Below are positions 33,180-40,738 of a DNA stretch of 50,040 nt, in pieces. Every line of letters begins with the position of its first letter. Within the stretch, counting starts at the first letter, position 1. This DNA comes from a virus. The notes beneath the pieces are model-generated. The model saw nothing but the letters and a program-made list of their open reading frames with translations, searched no databases and had not been told where the DNA came from. The position numbers and the translations under genes are program-made. The DNA is taken from positions 1-50,040 of the IMG/VR virus record IMGVR_UViG_3300028920_000096, one strand, 5' to 3'.

Positions 33180-36100
33180 ATGTCTTGGTACAACGGTGGC
33201 GATTGGGATAATTTAAGCCTTCAAGAAATGATGGTTTGTGTCCGAGAATTGATGTGGGCAATTAACGAACGGGAACATGCTTTGGGGAAAAGGGAAGCGG
33301 ATGAATTTGGTTATTCTGCTTCAAGATATTTGGCGGGATTGTCCAGTCCTTATAATTCAACCGTTCAGGAAACAGAGTCAGAAGATTATACTTATGCCCC
33401 ACCTTGGCTTGCAGGGGCAGGGTCTAACAAGGTTTTATTACAGGGATATACAAAATGGCTTTGCTATGCAGACGGGGGGCCATCGGGGTATTCTGCGGAA
33501 GAAAGAGTTTATGAAAATTTAGTGGAGAAGGCATTCCCGGAATTATCTGATTTTCAAAATGTCAGTTTCCCCTTGTTTTTTCAAGAAAATTTGAGAAGGC
33601 TGGGGAATTCTATCATGTTCGTTTATAAATTAACTGAGGGGTATAATTCGACATGGATGTCAATGCTCACTTGTGCCCATAAATTAGAAGGGGAAGATGG
33701 CACAGTAATTTATAACGTTTTAACGGATAAGGATGAAACGATTTGGGACACCGTTTTGTCCGGGGGATTGGGGTTTGATTCGTTTAGAAATTCATGGCAT
33801 GACCGCAGGGAATTGTTGGACAAGGCTTCCGGGGCTACGCCTTATGATGTCAAATGGAATTGGTGCGAATATCAGGGGCAGATTGATTGGCCGTGGGTAG
33901 CCGAATTAAATACAACGGATTTTTCCCCATTTATAGAAATTAAGAATGTATTGGACAAAATGAAATACATTCAAACCACAATACAAATGCCTCTAATGGC
34001 TGAAAAATGTTATGGAAAAATAGCGGCTTTGCCTTTGGAAGAGGTTTCAGGTGTTGGGATTTTAACCCCTGATGGTGAAGATTGTGCAGATGATTATGGG
34101 GATTTGAAAACTACATTTGAAGCATTGTCTTTGGTTCCTGTTTATTATCGCCATGCCCCTAATTTGAATATGTTCAATTCTTTGGCCCCGAGTGGAACTG
34201 TGGGGGCAATTGGTTCTACTGAAACCACAATTATTGTTGATGTAGATGATGTTTCTGGAAAGGATGATTTCCCGGAAGTTACACCGTTTTATATTTATGT
34301 GGGGGAAGTGTACCGATATTTTAATATGGCTTGCGGCCCCTATACGATGTATTGGTATGTAAGTGAAACAGAAATTCAGATATGGTGTTCCTCAATGTAT
34401 GCGGGAATGGAAATTAAAGAAGGGGATACGCTAACTTTTAATTCGGGGCAAACGGCTACCATTTCACAAGACATAACAATACCAGAAGCAAACGAGGCGT
34501 GGCCTAGCAAATGCACATTTGTTATTAAATTTGAATTAGATTCAGGTTGTGATTTTCCCACGGAAGATGAAGCGTGGCAAGGAATGGTCATATCGGCCCC
34601 GGATATGTCACATACAGACCGGGAACTTATGAAAGTAGTCGAATTTACTTCTGGCGGGGATTGGGTAGTTGAAAGATCAGATGATTGTGAATTTACAGGA
34701 ACTTCTAATGTTTATTATATAAATCCTGTTCCTTATTATGAGGGGAACGTTTGTTATGCTAATAGAATTGAAGTGGAAAGTGATACGGTAGTTAATAATA
34801 AAGCATATCCTGAAAGGTATTTTGTGGATGGTTATCAAAACAGTGTAAGAATGGCAATCAGTCAATTTTTTTCACAAACATATGAATTTGATATTCAGGA
34901 TATAACAAAAGTTGGGGGGCAATTAAAATATATTAAAGCCGATTATAGGGCAGAATGTAAAAGACCGCATACGGCTACTTTGGAATTGTCAGCATCGGGG
35001 GAATGGGATTCATTCGCTGTGAATGAATACTTTGAAATGTCGGAAAGTGTTGATGAAGAAATTCCGTATATTGGTTGTATAAATGATGATTCAGTAATGA
35101 ATTGTAGTTTAAGTTTGGATGCAGAATCTTTAGACATGCCTGCAAATGCAGATATGACAACAAGGGAAGTGCAACCATTTTTGTATATTTATAAAGAAGA
35201 TTATGGGCCGGATTTTGCGGATGGGGATTTTTTGAAAAATAGCCAAGCAGAGGAAGCGGGGTATTATTGGGAGATTAAAACTTCATATGCTTCTGGTTCT
35301 TTGACAAAGGATACTACAAGTGAAATTTCAGGTACAACAAGTTGGAAAATAATAGCATTCCCCGCATATTATCATGTAATAGTGGGGCAAACTTCCGATC
35401 AGAAATTTAGTCTGGAACCGAATACTTGGTATAGGGTGCGGATTCAACACAAGGGGGATGCTTTTGATTTAGGAATGACGGATTACAATCGTTCTACTTG
35501 GAGTAGTTATTATGGGGGAACACTTTTGAGTTGTGAAGCATCCGTAAGTGAAACAATAACCGAAGATTTAATTTATACAGGGGATTCAGTCACTTCAGTG
35601 GAACAAATAATTTTTGTTCGCGTTGCTCCGCAACCATATGTAGGGGCAACGGTTTGGGTCGATGGCATTCAATTTTTCAAAGTGCATGGTAAAGATTTTG
35701 TGCGGGAACATTCTGATGATGTTTCAGGCGTGGATAATTCTGTATTGACCGGGGGAATAACCTTGCCTTTTTCTGAATATGTGGCTGATGATTTGGGTTA
35801 TAGTGATCCTTCGGAAGAAGTTTACAGGACAGAAGAAAATGAAATTCTTTTTGTCGGCACTTATTTAGCATTTGAGAGGGGGGATTTAGATGCAATAGGA
35901 GCAGAATCAGGCAAAGTTTCTATATCAGGCATATTTTCATTGCCAAGCGATGCAACGATTGGTTCTATTTCAGGAAATTTCTTAACAATTCCCGTGAATG
36001 ATCCTACTTCCGGGGAAACCGGATATGATGCAGAAAATTATGGGGAAATAACAACGGTTTGGCCCTCGTACAATGGAATTTATGAAGGGAATTTGGGGAA

Positions 36101-36371
36101 CACTTCAAGAAAAGGGGATTACTATGACGGGGATGCTTTTGAACAGGAAGAATGGATTCATAGTAATTCAGAATGGTATTTATATTTGGGGGATTCTGAA
36201 TTAGGGTATACACAAAATAAAGCCCATATAGAATTTTGGTATAAGCCCGAATTAGTTACAGGGGAAGACGAAACACAGACGGCTTATATTGCTTCGTTTC
36301 TTGGAAGTTTTGTAGTTGGCAGACAGGTGTTATTGTCTTATGATTTAGACGACATTTTAACTTATGGGTGA
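33180..36371 (+). CDS. Very large tail-tip/fibre protein, 1063 residues
   Basis: This is the longest gene of the window. The product starts with MSWYNGGDWDNLSLQEMMVCVREL, is rich in Tyr, Trp, Asp and Glu, and has no recognised enzyme motif. A helical N-terminal part (to about 260) precedes several beta-domain segments (about 320-620, 640-780, 850-1063). Ser/Glu/Gly-rich linkers suggest a multi-domain receptor-binding fibre. It starts one base after the Gp37-like gene and is the last gene of the tail module. Base use is AT-rich as in its neighbour. Confidence 0.6.
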   Translation: MSWYNGGDWDNLSLQEMMVCVRELMWAINEREHALGKREADEFGYSASRYLAGLSSPYNSTVQETESEDYTYAPPWLAGAGSNKVLLQGYTKWLCYADGGPSGYSAEERVYENLVEKAFPELSDFQNVSFPLFFQENLRRLGNSIMFVYKLTEGYNSTWMSMLTCAHKLEGEDGTVIYNVLTDKDETIWDTVLSGGLGFDSFRNSWHDRRELLDKASGATPYDVKWNWCEYQGQIDWPWVAELNTTDFSPFIEIKNVLDKMKYIQTTIQMPLMAEKCYGKIAALPLEEVSGVGILTPDGEDCADDYGDLKTTFEALSLVPVYYRHAPNLNMFNSLAPSGTVGAIGSTETTIIVDVDDVSGKDDFPEVTPFYIYVGEVYRYFNMACGPYTMYWYVSETEIQIWCSSMYAGMEIKEGDTLTFNSGQTATISQDITIPEANEAWPSKCTFVIKFELDSGCDFPTEDEAWQGMVISAPDMSHTDRELMKVVEFTSGGDWVVERSDDCEFTGTSNVYYINPVPYYEGNVCYANRIEVESDTVVNNKAYPERYFVDGYQNSVRMAISQFFSQTYEFDIQDITKVGGQLKYIKADYRAECKRPHTATLELSASGEWDSFAVNEYFEMSESVDEEIPYIGCINDDSVMNCSLSLDAESLDMPANADMTTREVQPFLYIYKEDYGPDFADGDFLKNSQAEEAGYYWEIKTSYASGSLTKDTTSEISGTTSWKIIAFPAYYHVIVGQTSDQKFSLEPNTWYRVRIQHKGDAFDLGMTDYNRSTWSSYYGGTLLSCEASVSETITEDLIYTGDSVTSVEQIIFVRVAPQPYVGATVWVDGIQFFKVHGKDFVREHSDDVSGVDNSVLTGGITLPFSEYVADDLGYSDPSEEVYRTEENEILFVGTYLAFERGDLDAIGAESGKVSISGIFSLPSDATIGSISGNFLTIPVNDPTSGETGYDAENYGEITTVWPSYNGIYEGNLGNTSRKGDYYDGDAFEQEEWIHSNSEWYLYLGDSELGYTQNKAHIEFWYKPELVTGEDETQTAYIASFLGSFVVGRQVLLSYDLDDILTYG

Positions 36372-36384
36372 AGTGTGCTATAAT
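36356..36384 (+). promoter_or_regulatory. Extended -10 promoter for the lysis cassette
   Basis: TTTAAC at 36356-36361 and TATAAT at 36379-36384 are 17 bases apart, and TGC at 36376-36378 makes an extended -10. The -35 box lies in the end of the large tail gene. It should drive the lysis genes that begin at 36425. Confidence 0.7.
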
Positions 36385-36424
36385 AGGCCGAGAAGTATGG
36401 AGCAGTAACGAAAGGAATAGTTGA

Positions 36425-36823
36425 ATGAATTCATGGCTGGAACCAGGCATAATCGTGGGTATTTTGGGGATTCTTTTGGCTTTTATGGGGAAGGTCACGT
36501 CGAATATAGATGCAATTAAGAAGGGGGCTGTTTCGGGGGCTAATTTAGATAATTCATTAAAGAATTTGCAAACTAAATTGGCAGAATTGAAGGACGATGT
36601 GGAGGGTGTTAAGAAAATTATAACAAACGGGTTGTCGTCTAAGGTAAATGAAATGTCACATGATTTAACGCGAATTGAATCGGCCCAAAAAATCGTAACA
36701 CTTGGGATGCAAACACATGAAAAGGAAATTGCGGAAATAAAGACCCGTTGTGAAGAACGAATTAAATGGGTTCCTGAAAGAAGCCCCGGAAGAAGGGAAT
36801 ATGACAATGACATTTGCGGATAA
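36425..36823 (+). CDS. Small membrane-anchored coiled-coil protein, XhlA-like
   Basis: The 132-residue product has one N-terminal hydrophobic segment (GIIVGILGILLAFMGKV, about 8-24). A long coiled coil follows (about 40-110), with a basic end. The profile is that of hemolysin XhlA/holin-accessory proteins. It opens the lysis cassette after a promoter and AAAGGAA, and overlaps the peptidase gene. Confidence 0.6.
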   Translation: MNSWLEPGIIVGILGILLAFMGKVTSNIDAIKKGAVSGANLDNSLKNLQTKLAELKDDVEGVKKIITNGLSSKVNEMSHDLTRIESAQKIVTLGMQTHEKEIAEIKTRCEERIKWVPERSPGRREYDNDICG

Positions 36824-37178
36824 TATCCGGTTGTCCAAAAATTTCACAACAAATGAATTTAGATGTAAATGTTGTGGGGCAATTATTATAGAAGTGGGAT
36901 TGATCGGGGGCTTGCAACAGTTGCGGGATTTGATTGGCAAGCCCATAATAATTAACAGCGGTTATCGTTGTGAAAAACATAATAAAGAAGTGGGGGGTAG
37001 TCCCAAGAGCCAGCATTTATTGGGGAAAGCGGCAGATATTAGAACCCTTGATATGAGTCCGGTCGATTTGGCTTATTATGCCAAAGAAATAGATGTTTTC
37101 AAAAATGGGGGGATTGGCCTTTATCCTAATTTTGTGCATTTAGACGTGCGGGGGTATCCTGCAAGATGGAAGTATTAA
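36801..37178 (+). CDS. M15 family peptidase endolysin
   Basis: The 125-residue product matches the D-Ala-D-Ala carboxypeptidase/M15_3 family used as endolysin. LSKNFTTNEFRCKCCG opens the domain, INSGYRCEKHNKEVGGSPKSQH carries part of the active site, HLLGKAADI follows, and FVHLDVRG ends with the zinc-binding His. The usual SxHxxGxAxD pattern is seen as SQHLLGKAAD (residues near 73-82). It would cut peptidoglycan cross-links. The start 36801 has GAAGAAGGG upstream; a GTG at 36750 is in frame but less likely. Overlap with the previous gene is 23 bases. Confidence 0.9.
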   Translation: MTMTFADNIRLSKNFTTNEFRCKCCGAIIIEVGLIGGLQQLRDLIGKPIIINSGYRCEKHNKEVGGSPKSQHLLGKAADIRTLDMSPVDLAYYAKEIDVFKNGGIGLYPNFVHLDVRGYPARWKY

Positions 37179-37182
37179 AGAA

Positions 37183-37575
37183 ATGTATAAGAATCCTTTG
37201 CGGCGAAAAAGGAAAAAGAAAATTATGGTTCCGGTTTCGGATACCGTTGCAGACTATTCCGAAGAAATTCCCCGCAGAAAAAAGAAAGGAATAGTTGTCT
37301 CCGGGTATAGGGCTTGGAGAGCAATCGAAAGGAGCAAAAAAATGAGTGCGGTGACAAGTAAAACAACACAAAATGTGGCAGTGGGAACATTGGCGGGTGG
37401 TTCCGCAGTGATTGGGGCTTTGGCGTTCTTGAGAAGTTTCGCCCCCGGAATTGTTTTTTGGCCCGAAGATTCGGACACAGCGGTGGCAATTGCCATAGCC
37501 ACAATTGTCGTGCCGGGGGTTTCCCGGCTGATCGCGTTTTGGCGTAACCCTGAAAAAAAGGAAGGTGCAAAATGA
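37183..37575 (+). CDS. Holin-like small membrane protein with possible internal start
   Basis: The 130-residue form has a very basic N-terminal tail of about 53 residues. Two hydrophobic helices follow (about 64-86, NVAVGTLAGGSAVIGALAFL; and about 98-115, VAIAIATIVVPGV). ATG 37342 in the same frame has a much better site (GAAAGGAGC) and would give a 78-residue two-helix holin-type protein without the basic tail. Both could be made from one gene, a known style of dual-start holins. It lies between the endolysin and a lipoprotein gene. Holin activity is inferred. Confidence 0.65.
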   Translation: MYKNPLRRKRKKKIMVPVSDTVADYSEEIPRRKKKGIVVSGYRAWRAIERSKKMSAVTSKTTQNVAVGTLAGGSAVIGALAFLRSFAPGIVFWPEDSDTAVAIAIATIVVPGVSRLIAFWRNPEKKEGAK

Positions 37576-37910
37576 AAAAGTTTATTGTGTTTTTGATTTG
37601 TGGTGTTTTGGTTTTGGCGGGATGTGTAACGACTAAGTTTCCCGATGGCAGAACCGAAACCGAATTCCAGACCGATCAAATGATTGCCGTATATCAGGCC
37701 ACTTTGCCCATGGCTCAGATGGCATTCGATATGTGGTTGCAGTATCAGGAAACCCAAGAGGGTCGGGATGAGATTAAATTCCAGAGGGAAAAGGAACAGC
37801 GGGAGGCGATGATCCAGAATATAAAAGACGCTCTGGAGGCATTGCAGACCATGCGAAATGCCCAAGCCCCGGAATCGGAGCAGGGTACTCCGGAAAAAGA
37901 AACACCGTAA
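37572..37910 (+). CDS. Small lipoprotein, possible outer-membrane spanin
   Basis: The 112-residue product starts with a signal peptide ending in a lipobox (VLVLAGC, Cys17), so it should be lipid-modified at the membrane. The rest is a helical, Glu/Gln-rich stretch (about 45-112) ending in Pro-rich residues. Its position at the end of the lysis cassette fits an Rz1-like spanin or inner lipoprotein of lysis. It is longer than the usual o-spanin. ATGA overlaps the holin-like gene stop. A terminator follows. Confidence 0.65.
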   Translation: MKKFIVFLICGVLVLAGCVTTKFPDGRTETEFQTDQMIAVYQATLPMAQMAFDMWLQYQETQEGRDEIKFQREKEQREAMIQNIKDALEALQTMRNAQAPESEQGTPEKETP

Positions 37911-37934
37911 AGTAAAAGGCACTTTGGAATATCA

Positions 37935-37964
37935 AAAGCCCCTTATATATAGGGGCTTTATTAA
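37935..37964 (+). terminator. Intrinsic terminator after the lysis cassette
   Basis: AAAGCCCCT (37935-37943) and AGGGGCTTT (37951-37959) form a perfect nine-base stem with a seven-base AT loop, followed by ATTAATT. It ends the late transcript before the promoter-like element at 37986. Confidence 0.85.
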
Positions 37965-37985
37965 TTCAAAAAAGGGCGGCGAAGG

Positions 37986-37995
37986 TCTATACTAT
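37986..37995 (+). promoter_or_regulatory. TCTATACTAT element, probable -10 region (copy 2)
   Basis: TCTATACTAT again, 22 bases after the terminator T-tract. The gene at 38106 lies 110 bases downstream, much further than for the other three copies. The gap also holds a strong AAGGAGG (38018-38024) followed by ATG AAT TAA. A -35 box is not clear. Confidence 0.5.
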
Positions 37996-38017
37996 CATTA
38001 AACAAGGCACGACACGT

Positions 38018-38041
38018 AAGGAGGATCAGCACATGAATTAA
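38018..38041 (+). other. Two-codon minicistron with perfect Shine-Dalgarno site
   Basis: AAGGAGG (38018-38024) is followed nine bases later by ATG AAT TAA (38033-38041). A ribosome could load and stop after two codons in the leader of the AT-hook gene. It may be a remnant of a lost gene or a leader that affects the downstream gene; both are guesses. Confidence 0.4.
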
Positions 38042-38105
38042 ACGGAAAGGCTTTTGGTAAACACAATTGAATGAAGCACCGGAAAATGAAAAAGGAGAAT
38101 ACAAA

Positions 38106-38567
38106 ATGGCGAATGATGTAAAGAGTCGGATCAAGGCCAAGATGGAAGCAAAGGCCAAGGCCAAGAAGGCCGAGCAGGAAGACGATCTGGACGATGACGA
38201 TCTGGATGATGATCTGGACGAAGATGATGATCTGGATGACGATGACGATCTGGACGAAGATGATGATCTGGATGATGACGAAGAGGAAGAGGTTGAGCCG
38301 CCCAAGAAGCGTGGTCGTGGACGGCCTCGCAAGTCAGAGTCGGAAACGCCCCCGCCCCCCAAGAAGCGTGGTCGGCCTCGTAAGGTCACCCCGGCAGATG
38401 ATGCCGATGACGAAGAGGTTGAGCCGCCCAAGAAGCGTGGCCGGGGGCGGCCCAAGAAAATCGAAGTAGAGCCGGAACCCGAAAAGAAGCCGTCTTCGAC
38501 AAAGCAGGTCTCCACTTCGGAAGTTGCGGAAGCCGTGATGGTGATCTTGAATTGGCTCCGCGCCTAA
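38106..38567 (+). CDS. Acidic-repeat protein with three AT-hooks
   Basis: The 153-residue product has a basic N-terminus, then a repeat of DDLDDDD-type units (about 26-58). Three AT-hook units follow: PPKKRGRGRPRK, PPKKRGRPRK and PPKKRGRGRPKK, each with the GRP core that enters the minor groove of AT-rich DNA. The C-terminal tail STSEVAEAVMVILNWLRA is a short hydrophobic helix. It could organise phage or host DNA or be a protein-binding acidic domain. Start 38106 has AAAAGGAG upstream; ORF opens at 38067. Base use is GC-richer than its neighbours. A terminator follows within 30 bases. Confidence 0.8.
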   Translation: MANDVKSRIKAKMEAKAKAKKAEQEDDLDDDDLDDDLDEDDDLDDDDDLDEDDDLDDDEEEEVEPPKKRGRGRPRKSESETPPPPKKRGRPRKVTPADDADDEEVEPPKKRGRGRPKKIEVEPEPEKKPSSTKQVSTSEVAEAVMVILNWLRA

Positions 38568-38594
38568 TACCATAGCGACAAGCCCGATTATATG

Positions 38595-38619
38595 AGCGGG
38601 GGGTTTTCCCCCCGCTTTT
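38595..38619 (+). terminator. Intrinsic terminator after the AT-hook gene
   Basis: GCGGGGGG (38596-38603) pairs with CCCCCCGC (38608-38615) across a TTTT loop; flanking A38595 can pair with T38616, and TTTT follows. The AT-hook gene is thus a single-gene transcript between two terminators. Confidence 0.88.
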
Positions 38620-38649
38620 CCTTTACCAAAAAACAGAAGGGAAAAACGA

Positions 38650-39633
38650 ATGAAACAGTTTGTGCATGACTTACAGCTTTTGGCGGCATGTGGCGCAAAT
38701 AAGATTTGTTTTTTGAAAAAAGAATTGAGAGCAGAATCCCCCGCCGGAACTTGGACGGCCCGGATGGGGTTGCCACGGGAACTGATGGGGGTCAGGGGGA
38801 CGTATGATGCGGCCCCCCTTGTGTCCGTCCTGAAAAACACAAGCGAGGGCTGGTCTTTTGAAACGACTCCAAAGTATTTGAAAGTGAGTCGTTCTAGTGG
38901 ATTTGAAGCGAATTTGCCTAAACTTGGCGGGGAATTAAAAATAGAAGGGTTTTCGTGGGGGGATGCAAAAAAGGCAATGCGGGTCATAGAAAAAGAGCAC
39001 CGTACAGCCTTGACAGAATGCTTGAGAATACTTCAAAAGGTTGACAGTTACTCCGGGGAATTGCATTTCCAGAAAGGAAATTTATTTGCTTGCAATGGCA
39101 TTCATTTGAGGCGTAGGGATTTTGTTGAATTTCAAAGGAGTTTTGCTTTTCCTTTGGTGGTCATGGGCCAAAAAGAACGGATATTTAATCGTATCAAAGG
39201 AATAGCCTTGTTGGAAAAAGGCGTGGTTTTATATTATGGCAGGATGATGGTGTTTCATCCGAAGAAGCCTTCTGAATTGAATTTTAATCGGATGGTTGGA
39301 AAAGAACGGGTTTTCTTAACTGAGAATTCCCCCGAATTTTTTGAAGCATACAGTAGGGTGGTGGCTTTGACGGGGACAAGCACGGTCAATCTTTTCTTTA
39401 GGAAGGGGGAGCCTTTGGTTTTGGAATCGTTTGGGGATGGGCAAATTGGCAGGGTTATAGATGAAGTGAAAACCATTGTGGCAAAGCGTGACGTGAACAT
39501 TGCTACGATCCCCAAAAATTTTATAGAGTTTTGTAAAACGCCGGGGAAAATTTATACTACGGCAGACATGAAAGAAAGGTTATTTCTCAGGACGGACACG
39601 GGGTATGATTTAGTGGCTACTGTGAGGTCGTAA
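38650..39633 (+). CDS. Probable DNA sliding clamp (beta-clamp-like)
   Basis: The 327-residue product is beta-rich and ends with LFLRTDTGYDLVATVRS, which recalls the C-terminal strand of DnaN (MPVRL). Its length is close to bacterial clamps (about 366). It is followed by polymerase exonuclease, polymerase and clamp loader genes, where a clamp would be used. Sequence similarity to known clamps is low, so the assignment leans on context. A GAAGGG site precedes the ATG. Confidence 0.5.
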   Translation: MKQFVHDLQLLAACGANKICFLKKELRAESPAGTWTARMGLPRELMGVRGTYDAAPLVSVLKNTSEGWSFETTPKYLKVSRSSGFEANLPKLGGELKIEGFSWGDAKKAMRVIEKEHRTALTECLRILQKVDSYSGELHFQKGNLFACNGIHLRRRDFVEFQRSFAFPLVVMGQKERIFNRIKGIALLEKGVVLYYGRMMVFHPKKPSELNFNRMVGKERVFLTENSPEFFEAYSRVVALTGTSTVNLFFRKGEPLVLESFGDGQIGRVIDEVKTIVAKRDVNIATIPKNFIEFCKTPGKIYTTADMKERLFLRTDTGYDLVATVRS

Positions 39634-39636
39634 GTA

Positions 39637-40737
39637 ATGTTTTTTTCTGAAAATCTTTTTGAACAAACGCCAGAAGACCCCGCTTGTTATTCTTGCGGGG
39701 GTATTGGGAAGTCTATTACGCCCAAGATGCGGCACCGTAGAAATTCGCAGGGGGTCGTGGCGGTCTTCGACAAGCCTTCAGTAGAGGCAGACAGCCGGGG
39801 GAGGCTGGGGACGAATACAGGATTTGTTTTGCGGGGGATTTTCGGGCGTAGGCCCATGTCTGTTTTATATGCTTCTGCCTGTCATGGGGCCTCATGTAAA
39901 AAAAGGGTTCAGTATTGCGCTCCATTTTTGAAAAGTAGGTTGAAAAAATGGGATGCAAAAGTGATTTATGTATTTGGCCCGGAAGCATTGGAAGGGGTCT
40001 TGCAGGGGGTTTGGGATGATATAGGAGTTTATTCAAGATGGGTTGGCGAATGGGTTCCCTTGCACAGCATGAATGCTTGGGTAATTCCGATGTATCCTAT
40101 CAAAGAATACTTTGACAAACGGACGGGCAATGCCGCTTTTGTTCTCAGCAAGCAATGGATACATTCCACAGAAACAGACCCCTATGAATTAAAGCCTAAA
40201 ATTTTCCCCATATATGACAGCCGGGAAATTATAAATGAAATTCGCAGGTATTCGGCTTCGCAGGACATAGTTGTTTTTGATTATGAAACCACTAGCTTGA
40301 AACCGGAGGGGCCGGGACAGAAAATCCTATGTGTGGGTATGGCAGATTCAAAAAGGACAATTGCATTTCCGTTCACTTCGGATGTACGGGAAGAATTTAG
40401 GGCATTTTTGAAAAGCCCTGCAAAAAAAGTGGCGGCAAATATGAAGTTCGAAGATCGGTGGTCAAAGTCTATACTAAAGACACGGGTCAGGAATTGGTAT
40501 TTTGACACAATGCTGAAGGCTCATTTAATAAACGGGAGTCGTGGATATAGTGGATTGAAATTTCAGGCGTTTGTAAAGTACGGCATTCCAGATTATTCTA
40601 AGGAAGTAGACCCGTATATGGAAGCAGACCCAAAGACAGGGTTAAACAGATTGGAATCATTTCCGATACATAAATTATTAGAGTATTGTGGGATGGATGC
40701 TTGGGCAGAATTACATTTGGCTGGAAGGAGTATTTGA
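39637..40737 (+). CDS. UDG-like domain fused to 3'-5' exonuclease (proofreading part of split PolA)
   Basis: The 366-residue product joins two parts. The N-terminal part (about 15-175) resembles family 4 uracil-DNA glycosylase: ACYSCGG (16-22), GVVAVFDKPSVEADSRGRLG, and CAPFLKSRLKKWDAKVIYVFGPEALEGVL. Catalytic residues are not clear, so activity is not claimed. The C-terminal part is a DEDD exonuclease: Asp215/Glu217 in VVFDYETTS, AANMKFEDRW (ExoII), and Tyr350/Asp354 in LLEYCGMDAW (ExoIII). The polymerase core is encoded separately just after it. In trans, the two proteins would make the proofreading DNA polymerase. Start has only a weak ribosome-binding site. Confidence 0.75.
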   Translation: MFFSENLFEQTPEDPACYSCGGIGKSITPKMRHRRNSQGVVAVFDKPSVEADSRGRLGTNTGFVLRGIFGRRPMSVLYASACHGASCKKRVQYCAPFLKSRLKKWDAKVIYVFGPEALEGVLQGVWDDIGVYSRWVGEWVPLHSMNAWVIPMYPIKEYFDKRTGNAAFVLSKQWIHSTETDPYELKPKIFPIYDSREIINEIRRYSASQDIVVFDYETTSLKPEGPGQKILCVGMADSKRTIAFPFTSDVREEFRAFLKSPAKKVAANMKFEDRWSKSILKTRVRNWYFDTMLKAHLINGSRGYSGLKFQAFVKYGIPDYSKEVDPYMEADPKTGLNRLESFPIHKLLEYCGMDAWAELHLAGRSI

Positions 40738-40738
40738 A

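Noticed and set aside
38170-38300. Short tandem DNA repeat resembling a CRISPR or satellite
   Set aside because: It encodes the DDLDDDD protein repeat in frame; there are no spacers.
37961-38987. Long minus-strand ORFs opposite the AT-hook and clamp genes (Ser/Arg-rich and others)
   Set aside because: They are shadows of the acidic repeat and of a clear + strand gene; no ribosome-binding site or family is seen.
40468-40477. TCTATACTAA inside the exonuclease gene as a further promoter element
   Set aside because: It lies within a coding region, is one base off and has no gene start after it; kept only as a caution on the motif's specificity.
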